From the NCBI GenBank assembly GCA_003056425.1, contig PYVY01000016.1, positions 40,917 through 104,916 on the forward strand: a stretch of DNA of 64,000 nt, read 5' to 3'. Every line of letters starts with the position of its first letter. Positions within the stretch are counted from its first letter, which is position 1. The translations under genes and the position numbers were made by a program. This DNA comes from Alteromonas indica. Lineage in GTDB: Bacteria; Pseudomonadota; Gammaproteobacteria; Enterobacterales; Alteromonadaceae. Of this stretch, positions 8,898 through 17,267 are shown in pieces. Below the pieces are notes generated by a model. It was given only the letters and a program-made list of their open reading frames with translations. It did no database searches and had not been told where the DNA came from.

Positions 8898-9213
8898 AAG
8901 TACTGCCTCTACTTGCGTTAACTAATGATTAATTTTTGGCATCTATATTGCTTTATTAACAAGGAGTGAGTGTTATCGATTGCGATCACCCTCGATCAGC
9001 CTTATCAGTATTGTATATAGTCTGAAAAGATACGTTGTCCGGGAGCGCACAGTTCATTTCGTTGTTAGCGCACCGTTTTCGAAGAGCGTCATGAGTAGTT
9101 TCCCCCGCTCTACCACCCGAATATGACAATAATATTACAGTATGATGAAATAAGCTTGATCTCAGACTCAAACCTTAGTAACCTATGTAGGTCAAAAAAG
9201 AACAGGAGGATGT
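8898..9213. other. spacer between two small genes
   Basis: Divergent upstream region of the two small genes at 8724 and 9214. No promoter could be fixed with confidence. No coding signal was seen. Confidence 0.35.
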
Positions 9214-9348
9214 ATGATTAAATCATTTACCAAGTTCTTTCAGCGTAAACATCCATACACAGTGGCGTTTTATATTGGAAGAAAAAACACACAGAAAATC
9301 TTCGATTGCAAAATCAAGAAGAAGTCGGAATTGTTTACTGCCGAGTAA
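9214..9348 (+). CDS. small basic protein, 44 aa
   Basis: A 44-codon frame beginning MIKSFTKFFQRKHPYT and ending SELFTAE. A full consensus AGGAGG sits four bases before the ATG, the strongest ribosome site seen in the window, which argues for translation despite the size. The product is basic and aromatic (about a quarter Lys/Arg), soluble, with one cysteine (FDCKIKKK). Family and role are not recognised. Confidence 0.65.
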   Translation: MIKSFTKFFQRKHPYTVAFYIGRKNTQKIFDCKIKKKSELFTAE

Positions 9349-9569
9349 CTGGCAACAACATGAATCAAACAGGGTTACCTGTTGATTTAACTTACCGTGA
9401 GCACACTGCTCGCAGCCTTAACTTTTAACGGAAAGTAAGTAAGACCTCTACCAACTTGTTGGTCAGGCCCTACCCGATAAAAGCGAAACACCTCATGGTT
9501 AAGTGCCCCCAGCGGCAGTATTTGAAGCTATTATAAGCTTTAACTCAGGCATTTTTTGTGTACGTAAAT
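9349..9569. other. 3' region of the 44-aa gene
   Basis: Non-coding stretch that ends in a strong terminator at 9570. It may be a long 3' untranslated region or host a small RNA; nothing decisive is visible. Confidence 0.3.
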
Positions 9570-9601
9570 AACCCCGTTGCCTGGCAACGGGGTTAATTTT
9601 T
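9570..9601 (+). terminator. rho-independent terminator
   Basis: An 11-bp GC-rich stem AACCCCGTTGC-CTG-GCAACGGGGTT is followed by AATTTTT. It is a textbook terminator for plus-strand transcription through 9214-9348. The mirrored strand has only a short U-run. Confidence 0.85.
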
Positions 9602-9684
9602 GGCATCTATAAACCAGGTAGTTTGCAACGAGCCTGCCTTAGCCGTTTCACATACTATCCCTCTGCACCCTCGTGTTACCCCCT

Positions 9685-10914
9685 TTAAAAAGTGAAATCC
9701 CATTGCACTCTAAAGCGGTTATCAGAAAACTGTTCGGTATTCAAAGCGTGTAAATCAAATCGCGTAAAATCTACCGACAGCTTATTGTTATGCCCTGCAA
9801 AGTACCAATTAAGACCAACACTGTGCTCTTCATTTTTGCGATCTTCTTCCGCCTGTTGTGATGTGTAGGTAGCATATCGGCCGACGACCTCCAACGGCTT
9901 CGGCCACCACTGCCATACGCTATTCAATAAGTAACCTGCTTGAATATAGTAGCCATCTAACGATAGATCATTCTGGTTTTGTGCACTTACCTCTTTCTCA
10001 TGGTATTCTGCTTGCGCACTAAAGCCTTTATACATCAACGCCATATCTACATTGTATTGGTTTATTTTGGTCAATGAATGTGGCAGGGGCGTGGCATCGA
10101 TTGCTTCTTGCACTTCTTTCCAAAGGCCTAACTGGCCACCACCTGATGAGGAAAATCGGCTATATTGACCTTCGTTCCACGCGTGGGCATAGCCAATTGA
10201 TAATGCAGGGGTAGTATGGGTGGCTAAGTCGGCTGTGGTAAAGTCTACGCCACCGCCTAACGGATTCCATTGCACGCGCGCAAAGTACAACGGCTTGCCG
10301 GGACTCGACAAACTGTTACCACGCCCCGTACCAGCACCGATACCTACCCAGTAATTGACATCGGCAAGGGTGTCAGGATTGAGCCGGCCATAAACAGATA
10401 TTGCATTGTGTCTATCTATCGTAAACATACGATTAATAATGGAACGGTCGATAAGTTGCTGCTCGCCACTACTAACACTGCGCTCTCGTGAATATTCCAT
10501 CTTCCACTGCCCAATCTTCACGTTCAGCTGTGCATATTTTTCAATCGCCAGGCCATAATCTATAAAGTAGCCATCAGCCAGCTCAAACTGAGAAAAGTAG
10601 CGTATCCACGGCTGGTAAATATGCCCTTCTATTTTCAACCGGGCGCGATTGATATTAAGCTTGCTGTCTGACTCGGCCAAAAAGTCGTCAGTTTCACGGG
10701 GATCATCAACATACTGGGAAGTATAGCGAATTTGCGCACGTGTATTGATGGTTGCCGACGCTATCGAACTATCATCACCAATACTGAACCCTGTTCCGGT
10801 TGGGTTTAATGAATGCGCTTCAGCAGCTTGAGCAAAACGAGTTGTGATGGCGATGGGCGCCGTTATACACGCAATAAAAACGGCGGCTCGCTGACATTGT
10901 TGAAGATTTATCAA
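9685..10914 (-). CDS. OprP/OprO-type phosphate-selective porin
   Basis: A 409-aa outer membrane beta-barrel. An N-terminal signal peptide ends near residue 30 (FAQAAEA), amphipathic beta strands follow throughout, and the chain ends VQWDFTF with the C-terminal Phe needed for BamA-dependent insertion. The strands NINRARLKIEGHIYQPWIRYFSQFELAD and GQWKMEYSRE match the phosphate-selective porin O/P family. Members pass phosphate, polyphosphate or other anions; selectivity cannot be read. It is monocistronic, and its upstream region has nested palindromes of TGTCAT half-sites rather than a standard Pho box. Confidence 0.85.
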   Translation of the reverse strand: MINLQQCQRAAVFIACITAPIAITTRFAQAAEAHSLNPTGTGFSIGDDSSIASATINTRAQIRYTSQYVDDPRETDDFLAESDSKLNINRARLKIEGHIYQPWIRYFSQFELADGYFIDYGLAIEKYAQLNVKIGQWKMEYSRERSVSSGEQQLIDRSIINRMFTIDRHNAISVYGRLNPDTLADVNYWVGIGAGTGRGNSLSSPGKPLYFARVQWNPLGGGVDFTTADLATHTTPALSIGYAHAWNEGQYSRFSSSGGGQLGLWKEVQEAIDATPLPHSLTKINQYNVDMALMYKGFSAQAEYHEKEVSAQNQNDLSLDGYYIQAGYLLNSVWQWWPKPLEVVGRYATYTSQQAEEDRKNEEHSVGLNWYFAGHNNKLSVDFTRFDLHALNTEQFSDNRFRVQWDFTF

Positions 10915-10984
10915 AACAGATTCCGGAAGTGGTATTGCATCGAGCCGCGCAGTCTAAAGCGAACGTATTTGGTGTCAAGCGGTT

Positions 10985-11012
10985 TGTCATAAATATGACA
11001 CAAAAGTGTCAT
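10985..11012. promoter_or_regulatory. nested TGTCAT palindromes before the porin
   Basis: TGTCAT occurs at 10985-10990 and 11007-11012 on the plus strand, with its inverse ATGACA at 10995-11000 between them. Two overlapping perfect palindromes result. The half-site equals the core of the PhoB box, but the direct repeats are 22 rather than 11 bp apart, so the regulator is uncertain. Confidence 0.5.
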
Positions 11013-11075
11013 CTATGAACTTTTCGACAAAATTTGTACCAGAATTACTAATGATAAAGTTGGGGTGTTTGACCG

Positions 11076-11109
11076 GTAAAAAGACTTAGGCCCGCATATA
11101 TACGGGCCT
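11076..11109 (-). terminator. terminator of frmA
   Basis: Stem AGGCCCG/CGGGCCT (11088-11109) with an 8-base loop, followed on the minus strand by AAGTCTTTTT. It lies 11 bases past the frmA stop. Confidence 0.8.
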
Positions 11110-11119
11110 CAATAAACGA

Positions 11120-12265
11120 CTAGCTCATTTCAATAACCGTTCTGATGCTTCGTCCTTCATGCATCAGATCGAAAGCATCGTTGATTTGCTGTAGTGGCAT
11201 CCGATGGGTAATAAATTCTTGTAAACCAAATTCGCCATTTAAATATTGTTCTACAATACCGGGCAGCTCGGAGCGACCTTTTACGCCACCAAAAGCCGAG
11301 CCGCGCCATACCCGGCCGGTGACCAGCTGAAACGGCCGCGTAGAGATTTCCTGCCCTGCGCCAGCCACCCCAATAATAACCGATTCACCCCAACCTTTAT
11401 GACAGCATTCTAACGCCTGGCGCATCACGTTAACGTTGCCAATGCATTCAAATGAATAGTCCACCCCGCCATCGGTCATTTCAACAATCACATCCTGAAT
11501 GGGTTTATCGTGATGTGTAGGGTTCACCACATCGGTAGCGCCCAGCTGGCGTGCCAGCTCAAATTTACTTTCGTTTATATCAATACCGATAATTTTACTG
11601 GCGCCAGCCATACGTGCACCAATAATGGCCGATAAACCAATGCCCCCCAGCCCGAAAATAGCAACCGTATCGCCCTGCTCCACCTTGGCCGTATTGAGAA
11701 CTGCACCCATCCCTGTGGTAACACCACACCCTAACAAACAAACTTCGTCTAGGGGGGCTGCCTTATTAACTTTTGCTAACGATATTTCCGGCAGTACGGT
11801 GTATTCAGAAAAAGTGGAACAGCCCATATAGTGATGCACGGGTTGCCCATCTATAGAAAATCGGCTGGTGCCATCAGGCATCAGGCCTTTCCCTTGTGTT
11901 TCACGTACAGCTTGGCAAAGGTTGGTTTTGCCAGAGCGACAAAACTTACATTCTCCACATTCTGCGGTGTATAAAGGAATAACATGATCGCCAACCTCTA
12001 CACTGGTGACCCCTTCACCGACCATCTCAACAATACCGCCACCTTCATGACCTAAGATAACCGGAAAGAGTCCTTCAGGATCTTCCCCCGATAGCGTAAA
12101 CGCGTCAGTATGACAAACTCCCGTGGCCACAATTTTTACTAATACTTCACCTGCTTTTGGTAACTGGACATCCACTTCTTCCATTTTAAGTGGCTCTCCC
12201 GGCCCCCACGCAACGGCTGCTTTTGCTTTGATCGAGGTTTGCCCTTCACTAATAGATAATGGCAT
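11120..12265 (-). CDS. frmA: S-(hydroxymethyl)glutathione dehydrogenase / class III alcohol dehydrogenase
   Basis: A 381-aa zinc-dependent dehydrogenase. Seen: catalytic zinc site CHTD (~52-55) and GHEGGG (~74), the structural-zinc loop CGECKFCRSGKTNLC, and Rossmann motif GLGGIGLS near 207. It oxidises the formaldehyde-glutathione adduct to S-formylglutathione with NAD+, and can also reduce S-nitrosoglutathione. The ATG has GGAG eight bases upstream. It is divergent from a LysR gene, its probable regulator. The usual partner, S-formylglutathione hydrolase, is not downstream; the next gene on this strand is a porin. Confidence 0.95.
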   Translation of the reverse strand: MPLSISEGQTSIKAKAAVAWGPGEPLKMEEVDVQLPKAGEVLVKIVATGVCHTDAFTLSGEDPEGLFPVILGHEGGGIVEMVGEGVTSVEVGDHVIPLYTAECGECKFCRSGKTNLCQAVRETQGKGLMPDGTSRFSIDGQPVHHYMGCSTFSEYTVLPEISLAKVNKAAPLDEVCLLGCGVTTGMGAVLNTAKVEQGDTVAIFGLGGIGLSAIIGARMAGASKIIGIDINESKFELARQLGATDVVNPTHHDKPIQDVIVEMTDGGVDYSFECIGNVNVMRQALECCHKGWGESVIIGVAGAGQEISTRPFQLVTGRVWRGSAFGGVKGRSELPGIVEQYLNGEFGLQEFITHRMPLQQINDAFDLMHEGRSIRTVIEMS

Positions 12266-12379
12266 TGGTTACTCCTAAGAAGATAGTGACTAATTTTGAT
12301 ACACGTAGTGTACTGGCTTTTGCCAGAAGAAATAATATGTGTAAAATGCAATTCATCATTTCATATATGAAATAATAGT
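12266..12379. promoter_or_regulatory. frmA/LysR divergent regulatory region
   Basis: Holds the hairpin CTGGC-TTTT-GCCAG (12313-12326) and the perfect 16-bp palindrome ATTTCATATATGAAAT (12358-12373), which ends seven bases before the LysR start and so could mediate autorepression. Confidence 0.5.
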
Positions 12380-13264
12380 ATGTCTCAGTGGATAGGCATC
12401 ACAGAGTTTGTGCAGGTTGTACAAAGCCAAAGTTTTACCGGCGCCGCCCGGCGCTTGGGCATTAGTGTGGTAAATGTCAGTCGGCGGATTGCCGCACTGG
12501 AAGACCGGCTGGGTGTAAAACTGTTAAATCGCACCACCCGCAAGGTATCGGTTACCGAGGCTGGTAGCTTGTTTTACGACCATTGCCAGCAATTGGTAGA
12601 CGGCTTAGAGGTGGCAGAACAAGCAGTCACCGCCATCCAGCATACATTAAAAGGTAAGCTTCATATTACCGCCCCCGCCACCTATGGCGATGCCTATATT
12701 GCGCCCTTAATAAACCAATTTTTGCAAACCTACCCCGAGCTGCAGATTACTCTTACCCTGACTAACCGGCAATTAGATTTGCTGGATGCGGGAATCGATG
12801 TGGCTGTACGGCTGGGCCAATTGAAAGATTCCAGCCTGGTCACCCGTCGATTGGCCAGCAGACAAATGCATGTATGCGCCAGCGCCAGCTATTTAAACCA
12901 ATATGGCATTCCCCAAACGCCGGGCGACCTGGTTAAACATCAGTGTCTGTTGGGGTCCACCGATCAATGGCGGTTTAGTGACAAGCAAAAAAGTTACCGC
13001 TTACCCGTTAGCGGTCGCCTGCGCTGCAATTCTGGCCTGGCGCTATTACAAAGTGCTAAGACAGGGCTAGGGCTCGTGCAATTGCCGGATTATTACGTAA
13101 AGGCAGACCTACAGGCTGGTCGGTTACAAGAGGTACTGATAAATTATCGCGATGCGCCTGAAGGGATCTGGGCAGTATTTACCGAACATAAAAAGATGAG
13201 CCGCAAAGTACGGTTGTTGATTACATTTTTGCATCAGCATTTGCACGCCTCGCACCCGGTATAA
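12380..13264 (+). CDS. LysR family transcriptional regulator (frmA-linked)
   Basis: A 294-aa LysR-type regulator. The helix-turn-helix covers ~1-60 (TEFVQVVQSQSFTGAARRLGI, RTTRKVSVTEAG), followed by the two-lobed effector domain. LysR genes sit beside frmA in many gammaproteobacteria, where they respond to formaldehyde or glutathione adducts; that role is inferred here from position. The start directly follows a 16-bp palindrome. The end is ten bases before the TM2-gene open frame, so the two might be co-transcribed. Confidence 0.88.
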   Translation: MSQWIGITEFVQVVQSQSFTGAARRLGISVVNVSRRIAALEDRLGVKLLNRTTRKVSVTEAGSLFYDHCQQLVDGLEVAEQAVTAIQHTLKGKLHITAPATYGDAYIAPLINQFLQTYPELQITLTLTNRQLDLLDAGIDVAVRLGQLKDSSLVTRRLASRQMHVCASASYLNQYGIPQTPGDLVKHQCLLGSTDQWRFSDKQKSYRLPVSGRLRCNSGLALLQSAKTGLGLVQLPDYYVKADLQAGRLQEVLINYRDAPEGIWAVFTEHKKMSRKVRLLITFLHQHLHASHPV

Positions 13265-13348
13265 GCGGTTCGCTTGAACCACAAAAGTCAGCAGCACGCA
13301 CTGAAATATGGCACACTAAGAGTTGATTTTGTTTATAAAAGCGTATGT

Positions 13349-14161
13349 ATGGCCAGCCCAATAATATCTCCAAAAAGCCGTGCTTCTGACCGCGAAAACT
13401 CGGCTAACCGGCCCGCCAGTGGCGAGGCAGATGCAAGTCGTCAGGACCAACCAGTATGCGCGCGCTGCGCAGAGCCATGTAATACTACCGGCCCCCAATG
13501 CGGCGCTTGTGGCGCCATAGCTGATAGTTTTGTTTATCGTAGCCGGGTAGCGGCGGCAGCCCTTGCCTTATTCGGCGGGCTATTTGGTTTGCACCGTTTT
13601 TACCTAAAACAATGGCGCGCGTTATTATATCTTGCTTTTTGTTGGACACCACTGCCCTGGTTAGCTGGCATTGTTGAATGCATTGTATTTTTGTCGTCTT
13701 CGCAAACCGCCTGGAACGCCAAATACAATCAGGGTATTAGTACCGGCCGCGAAAGCGGGAAAGTATTGGGCTTATTTATGATTTTAGGCTTAGCAATATT
13801 CGCCGGCACATTATCATTATTAAGTTGGCTGCCCTTTCAGGCTGCGTCAAACGCCTTTGAGGCGCATCAACAGCAGCGTGCTATTGTGGCCGCTACCGAA
13901 CAGGTTGCTACGGCGACCCAACAATTTGTTAAAGCGCATGGCAGACATCCGCAAAATCTTAGTCAGCTACGCTTAGATAAACAAATGTTGGATGACTACG
14001 GGCAGTCTATTCAGCTCAGCCGAACGGAACTATCTGCAACATTGCCGGGCCCTAATGGCGGTCAAATTATCATGGTGCCGGTGTTGATGAACGGTGAAGT
14101 ACTGTGGGACTGTTCAGGTTCCACACTGGTCGGCTATGCGCTGCCCAGCCAGTGTCGATAA
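13349..14161 (+). CDS. zinc-ribbon TM2 domain membrane protein
   Basis: About 270 aa. Order: basic, polar N-terminus; a zinc-ribbon-like cysteine set (CARCAEPC and CGACG, ~38-56); a TM2 domain of two membrane helices joined by the GGLFGLHRFYLKQWR motif (~75-125); a further hydrophobic segment (~148-170); and a periplasmic or cytoplasmic C-terminal domain resembling pilin-like heads, with two cysteines. The open frame extends upstream to 13274; the ATG at 13349 is chosen as the first giving family-like sequence, but no strong ribosome site decides it. Function is unknown. Confidence 0.7.
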   Translation: MASPIISPKSRASDRENSANRPASGEADASRQDQPVCARCAEPCNTTGPQCGACGAIADSFVYRSRVAAAALALFGGLFGLHRFYLKQWRALLYLAFCWTPLPWLAGIVECIVFLSSSQTAWNAKYNQGISTGRESGKVLGLFMILGLAIFAGTLSLLSWLPFQAASNAFEAHQQQRAIVAATEQVATATQQFVKAHGRHPQNLSQLRLDKQMLDDYGQSIQLSRTELSATLPGPNGGQIIMVPVLMNGEVLWDCSGSTLVGYALPSQCR

Positions 14162-14167
14162 ACCCAA

Positions 14168-14767
14168 ATGAATTATCTGGCACACTTGTTTTTAGCCCAA
14201 CCTACAGCGGAGTCCTGTTTTGGTAACTTGCTGGGAGACTTCATGCGCGGCGTGCGCCCCCAGGATTTTTCACCGCCGGTACGCCAGGGGCTGGCTAACC
14301 ATCGGCTTGTAGACCGGGAGACTGACGCCCATACCCAGGTGCTGGCCTGTAAAGCATTATTTAGCCCCACCCGGCGGCGATTTGCCGGGATTATCGTCGA
14401 TATTGTGTTTGATCATTTTCTAATCCGGCACTGGAGCCAATTTAGCGCTGTGCCGTTTGACGCATTTTGCCAACAGCGCTATACACTATTACAACAGCAG
14501 ATACCCGCTATGCCTGCGTCTATGCAGCGCACCGTAACCGGCATGGTAGAACATGAATGGCTAAAAGTTTACAGCCAGCTAGATGGTGTGAGCCGGGCGC
14601 TGGATAATACCGCGGCGCGGATCCGCTTTCGCCATCAATTTGCCGGTAGCATTGATGAAGTTTTACAGCATTACACTACGTTAGAAAGCGCTTTTCTGGC
14701 ATTTTTCCCGGACCTGGCCCGTACCGTTGCCCATCAGAATCTCGAAATATCGGGAAGCGCTGGTTAG
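14168..14767 (+). CDS. acpH: ACP phosphodiesterase (AcpH)
   Basis: A 199-aa protein matching acyl carrier protein phosphodiesterase (DUF479) over its full length. Seen: the N-terminus MNYLAHLFLA, the GNLLGDFMRG segment, the ANHRLVDRETDAH motif and the conserved VFDHFLIRHW, together giving the HD-type metal site. It hydrolyses 4'-phosphopantetheine from holo-ACP in the cytoplasm. It starts six bases after the TM2 gene and converges on the DUF445 gene with a 4-bp overlap of stops. Confidence 0.9.
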   Translation: MNYLAHLFLAQPTAESCFGNLLGDFMRGVRPQDFSPPVRQGLANHRLVDRETDAHTQVLACKALFSPTRRRFAGIIVDIVFDHFLIRHWSQFSAVPFDAFCQQRYTLLQQQIPAMPASMQRTVTGMVEHEWLKVYSQLDGVSRALDNTAARIRFRHQFAGSIDEVLQHYTTLESAFLAFFPDLARTVAHQNLEISGSAG

Positions 14768-16059
14768 CTGGCACTGACCACTACGTCAATGACCCACTCC
14801 AGCCCAAACAAAATACCGCCAATCAGCCCCCCAACCAGCGTGCCGTTAATCCGCACTTTCTGTAGATCTTTGCCTATATTAAGCTCGATTTGCTCAGCCA
14901 TTTCCTGGTCATCCCAATTCTCAATAGTGGTTTTAATATGCCGGGTTAAAAAGTCACTGACCTGCGGACCTAAATAGGCAGCACTGTTTTCAATTGCTGT
15001 ATTGATAGTACGGCTAAGTTCGGGCCGCTGGGCAATAGCCTGACCAAAGTCCTTTAACATAGTTTGGATATGGTGACGGGCACGACTATCTGGCTTGGCT
15101 AGATCCTGCTGTAAAAACACGCGCACATCTTTAAGAATATGGCCCATATACTCATGTAACGGTTGATTTTCCAGCATGGCGTGCTGCCACTGAGACAACT
15201 TACGCCCGGTATCTTCATCGTGTTCTATTTGGTGAATAAGGCGCTGAATGTAACGGTCAAAAGACTGGCGCAAAGGATGCTGTGGATCGGCGTTAATATC
15301 AGCAATAGTACTGACTATCGCCTTGGTAGCTACCTGGGCGCCTTGTTCGCTTATCCATTGAGTTGGCAGGATTTTTTCCAACCGGCGATATTCTGTGCGC
15401 AACCACTGATGCAGTTTTTCCGCCATAAATGCCTGACTCGCCGGGCGCTCTAATAGGGTGGCAGCCTGTGCTATCAACTGGTCAAGTATCTGCTGGTGCC
15501 GGCCTTCTTTTGTCAGCACTCGTAGCGTTCCGCCCGCAAAGGGTCGCATATCTAACTTGGCCAATAGTTTCTTTGCGCTTGCGGTTAATACGTCCTGCAC
15601 CGTAGCATCGCTCACCATGTTTAGCGCCCCGGCGCCGGCATCGCTGATAAATTTAGCGCTACGTGCTGCATTTGCAGGCTGTTGAAGCCACTGCGATAAA
15701 TGCTCTGCCGGATGGCTCTGCTGTACCAGCGCTTTGATCGCGGGCGGGTTGAAAAACTTCTCTTTGACAAAGTCTGCCAGGTTGGCCGCTATACGCTGTT
15801 TATTGGCGGCCACAATATTAGTATGCGCAATGGGGTAACGGGCCGGAATAGGCTTAAATAGCGCGGTAACGGCAAACCAATCAGCCAGGCCGCCAACCAG
15901 CGCCGCCTCGCTAACCATTTTGAAAAAAGCATTCATGCTGGACCACGAGGCATAAGGAAACACATACTCCAATACCGTGGTGGCAATAAACAATGCTGCC
16001 GCTATCAGGAGGCACCATAGCGCCTGTTGTTTAGCCCGAGCCAGTTGTTGTGCTTTCAA
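14764..16059 (-). CDS. DUF445 inner-membrane protein (YjiN-like)
   Basis: About 431 aa. Membrane helices lie near the N-terminus (~15-40) and at the C-terminus (GGLIGGILFGLEWVIDVVV), bracketing a long helical soluble part. The motif ALVGGLADWFAVTALF and the C-terminal LIGGILFG place it in DUF445 (YjiN). No biochemical function is established for the family. The open frame reaches a GTG at 16071, but GGAG overlaps that codon and precedes a TTG at 16059 with normal spacing, so 16059 is preferred. Start confidence is moderate. Confidence 0.85.
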   Translation of the reverse strand: MKAQQLARAKQQALWCLLIAAALFIATTVLEYVFPYASWSSMNAFFKMVSEAALVGGLADWFAVTALFKPIPARYPIAHTNIVAANKQRIAANLADFVKEKFFNPPAIKALVQQSHPAEHLSQWLQQPANAARSAKFISDAGAGALNMVSDATVQDVLTASAKKLLAKLDMRPFAGGTLRVLTKEGRHQQILDQLIAQAATLLERPASQAFMAEKLHQWLRTEYRRLEKILPTQWISEQGAQVATKAIVSTIADINADPQHPLRQSFDRYIQRLIHQIEHDEDTGRKLSQWQHAMLENQPLHEYMGHILKDVRVFLQQDLAKPDSRARHHIQTMLKDFGQAIAQRPELSRTINTAIENSAAYLGPQVSDFLTRHIKTTIENWDDQEMAEQIELNIGKDLQKVRINGTLVGGLIGGILFGLEWVIDVVVSAS

Positions 16060-16120
16060 TACTCTCTCCACCTATAGCAATACATTGCAAACGCTTTACT
16101 AAAGTACACTATCACCAATA

Positions 16121-16149
16121 AAAAAGACCTGCATTAGCAGGTCTTTTTG
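16121..16149. terminator. bidirectional terminator
   Basis: Palindrome AAAAAGACCTGC-ATTA-GCAGGTCTTTTT. In the minus direction it lies beyond dkgB's stop side and before the DUF445 start's upstream region; U-runs exist on both strands. Confidence 0.8.
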
Positions 16150-16210
16150 TTAGCAAATTTGTCCACTTAGAGGTGGCATCTTGCTATCGGAAAACAACAT
16201 TATGCTGTTT

Positions 16211-17014
16211 TTAGTCCCACTTCGGGCCGAAGTCGGGGTCGACAATCCGATCGCCATTATCCAGATTATCAATAAGCTCCAAATCTTCTGCGGTTAACTT
16301 AACCTTATCGAATTCAAAGTTATCTTTAAGGTGCTCTGCATTGGTTGAAGAAGGTATGGTGTAGTAACCTTTTTCCTTAATCCACGCCAATGTCACCTGT
16401 GCTGCTGAAGCACCGTGTTGTTGGGCAATGGTATCGAGCGTTTCACTTTTCATCACTTTGCCTACGGCAAATGGCATATAAGCCGTCACTTTCATGCCAA
16501 GCTCTTCTGCGCGTTCTGCTACCTTGCGGTTTTGCATAAACGGGTGCAATTCAATCTGGTTGGTGTAAATTTCACCCTCGCCCAGAATTTCTACCGCTTT
16601 TTCCATTTGTTCAATGGTAAAGTTAGAGACCCCGATATGGCGGGTCAGACCATCTGCTTTGGCTTGCGCCAGGCTTTTGAGATACTGCTCCATCGGTACT
16701 TTGTCGTCCGGTGAAGGCCAGTGAATAAGTAACAGGTCTACGTGGTCAGTTTTCAGTTTCGCCAGGCTTTCATGCACACTGGGGATGAAGCTGTCATTAC
16801 CAAAACGTTCGTACCATACTTTGGTGGTTAAAAAGAAATCCTCACGGGCGATACCATTAGTTTGGATAGCATCGCCTACTTGTTCTTCGTTACCATAAAT
16901 CTGCGCAGTGTCGATGTGTCGAAAGCCAATTTCTAAGGCATCCAACACAGATTGGCGAGCGGTGTCATCTTCAAGTCTAAAGGTACCGATACCTGTTTGT
17001 GGCATGTTTTCCAT
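16211..17014 (-). CDS. dkgB: 2,5-didehydrogluconate reductase B (aldo-keto reductase)
   Basis: A 267-aa aldo-keto reductase. The catalytic tetrad is visible: Asp in DTAQIY, Tyr in IYGNEEQ, Lys in TTKVW and His in LIHWPSP. C-terminal NADPH-binding sequence IPSSTNAEHLKDN is present. It reduces 2,5-diketo-gluconate and small aldehydes such as methylglyoxal in the cytoplasm. The ATG at 17014 is preferred to GTG 17020 because AGGAG precedes it by five bases and overlaps the GTG. It is monocistronic. Confidence 0.92.
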   Translation of the reverse strand: MENMPQTGIGTFRLEDDTARQSVLDALEIGFRHIDTAQIYGNEEQVGDAIQTNGIAREDFFLTTKVWYERFGNDSFIPSVHESLAKLKTDHVDLLLIHWPSPDDKVPMEQYLKSLAQAKADGLTRHIGVSNFTIEQMEKAVEILGEGEIYTNQIELHPFMQNRKVAERAEELGMKVTAYMPFAVGKVMKSETLDTIAQQHGASAAQVTLAWIKEKGYYTIPSSTNAEHLKDNFEFDKVKLTAEDLELIDNLDNGDRIVDPDFGPKWD

Positions 17015-17210
17015 GTTCACTCCTGCATATTGATAAATTGTCGCGCTGCCAGCAATAAAAAATCATAAAGCTTACCCAGCGCGTCGTACCAGTTTCCCTA
17101 CGCAAGGTAATAACGAACAGATCGATTTCAAGGACCAGCGCCCGGTCAGCGTAGACCAACACCTGCAAGGTGAGCTTATATGCCACTTTTGGCCTTTAGT
17201 TAACCTGGCC

Positions 17211-17237
17211 AAAAAAAACGAAGCCTTATAGGGCTTC
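17211..17237 (-). terminator. terminator of the rnm-rluB operon
   Basis: Stem CGAAGCC/GGGCTTCG type hairpin followed on the minus strand by eight T's, about 30 bases past the rluB stop. Confidence 0.85.
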
Positions 17238-17267
17238 GCTTTGAGTTAAACAAGATGGTAATTGCGC

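Noticed and set aside
8596..8925. 109-aa plus-strand frame
   Set aside because: It is the opposite-strand shadow of the 57-aa gene at 8724-8897, which has a good ribosome site.
10960..11012. Standard Pho box at the porin promoter
   Set aside because: TGTCA half-sites are spaced 12 and 22 bp, not 11, and are partly inverted.
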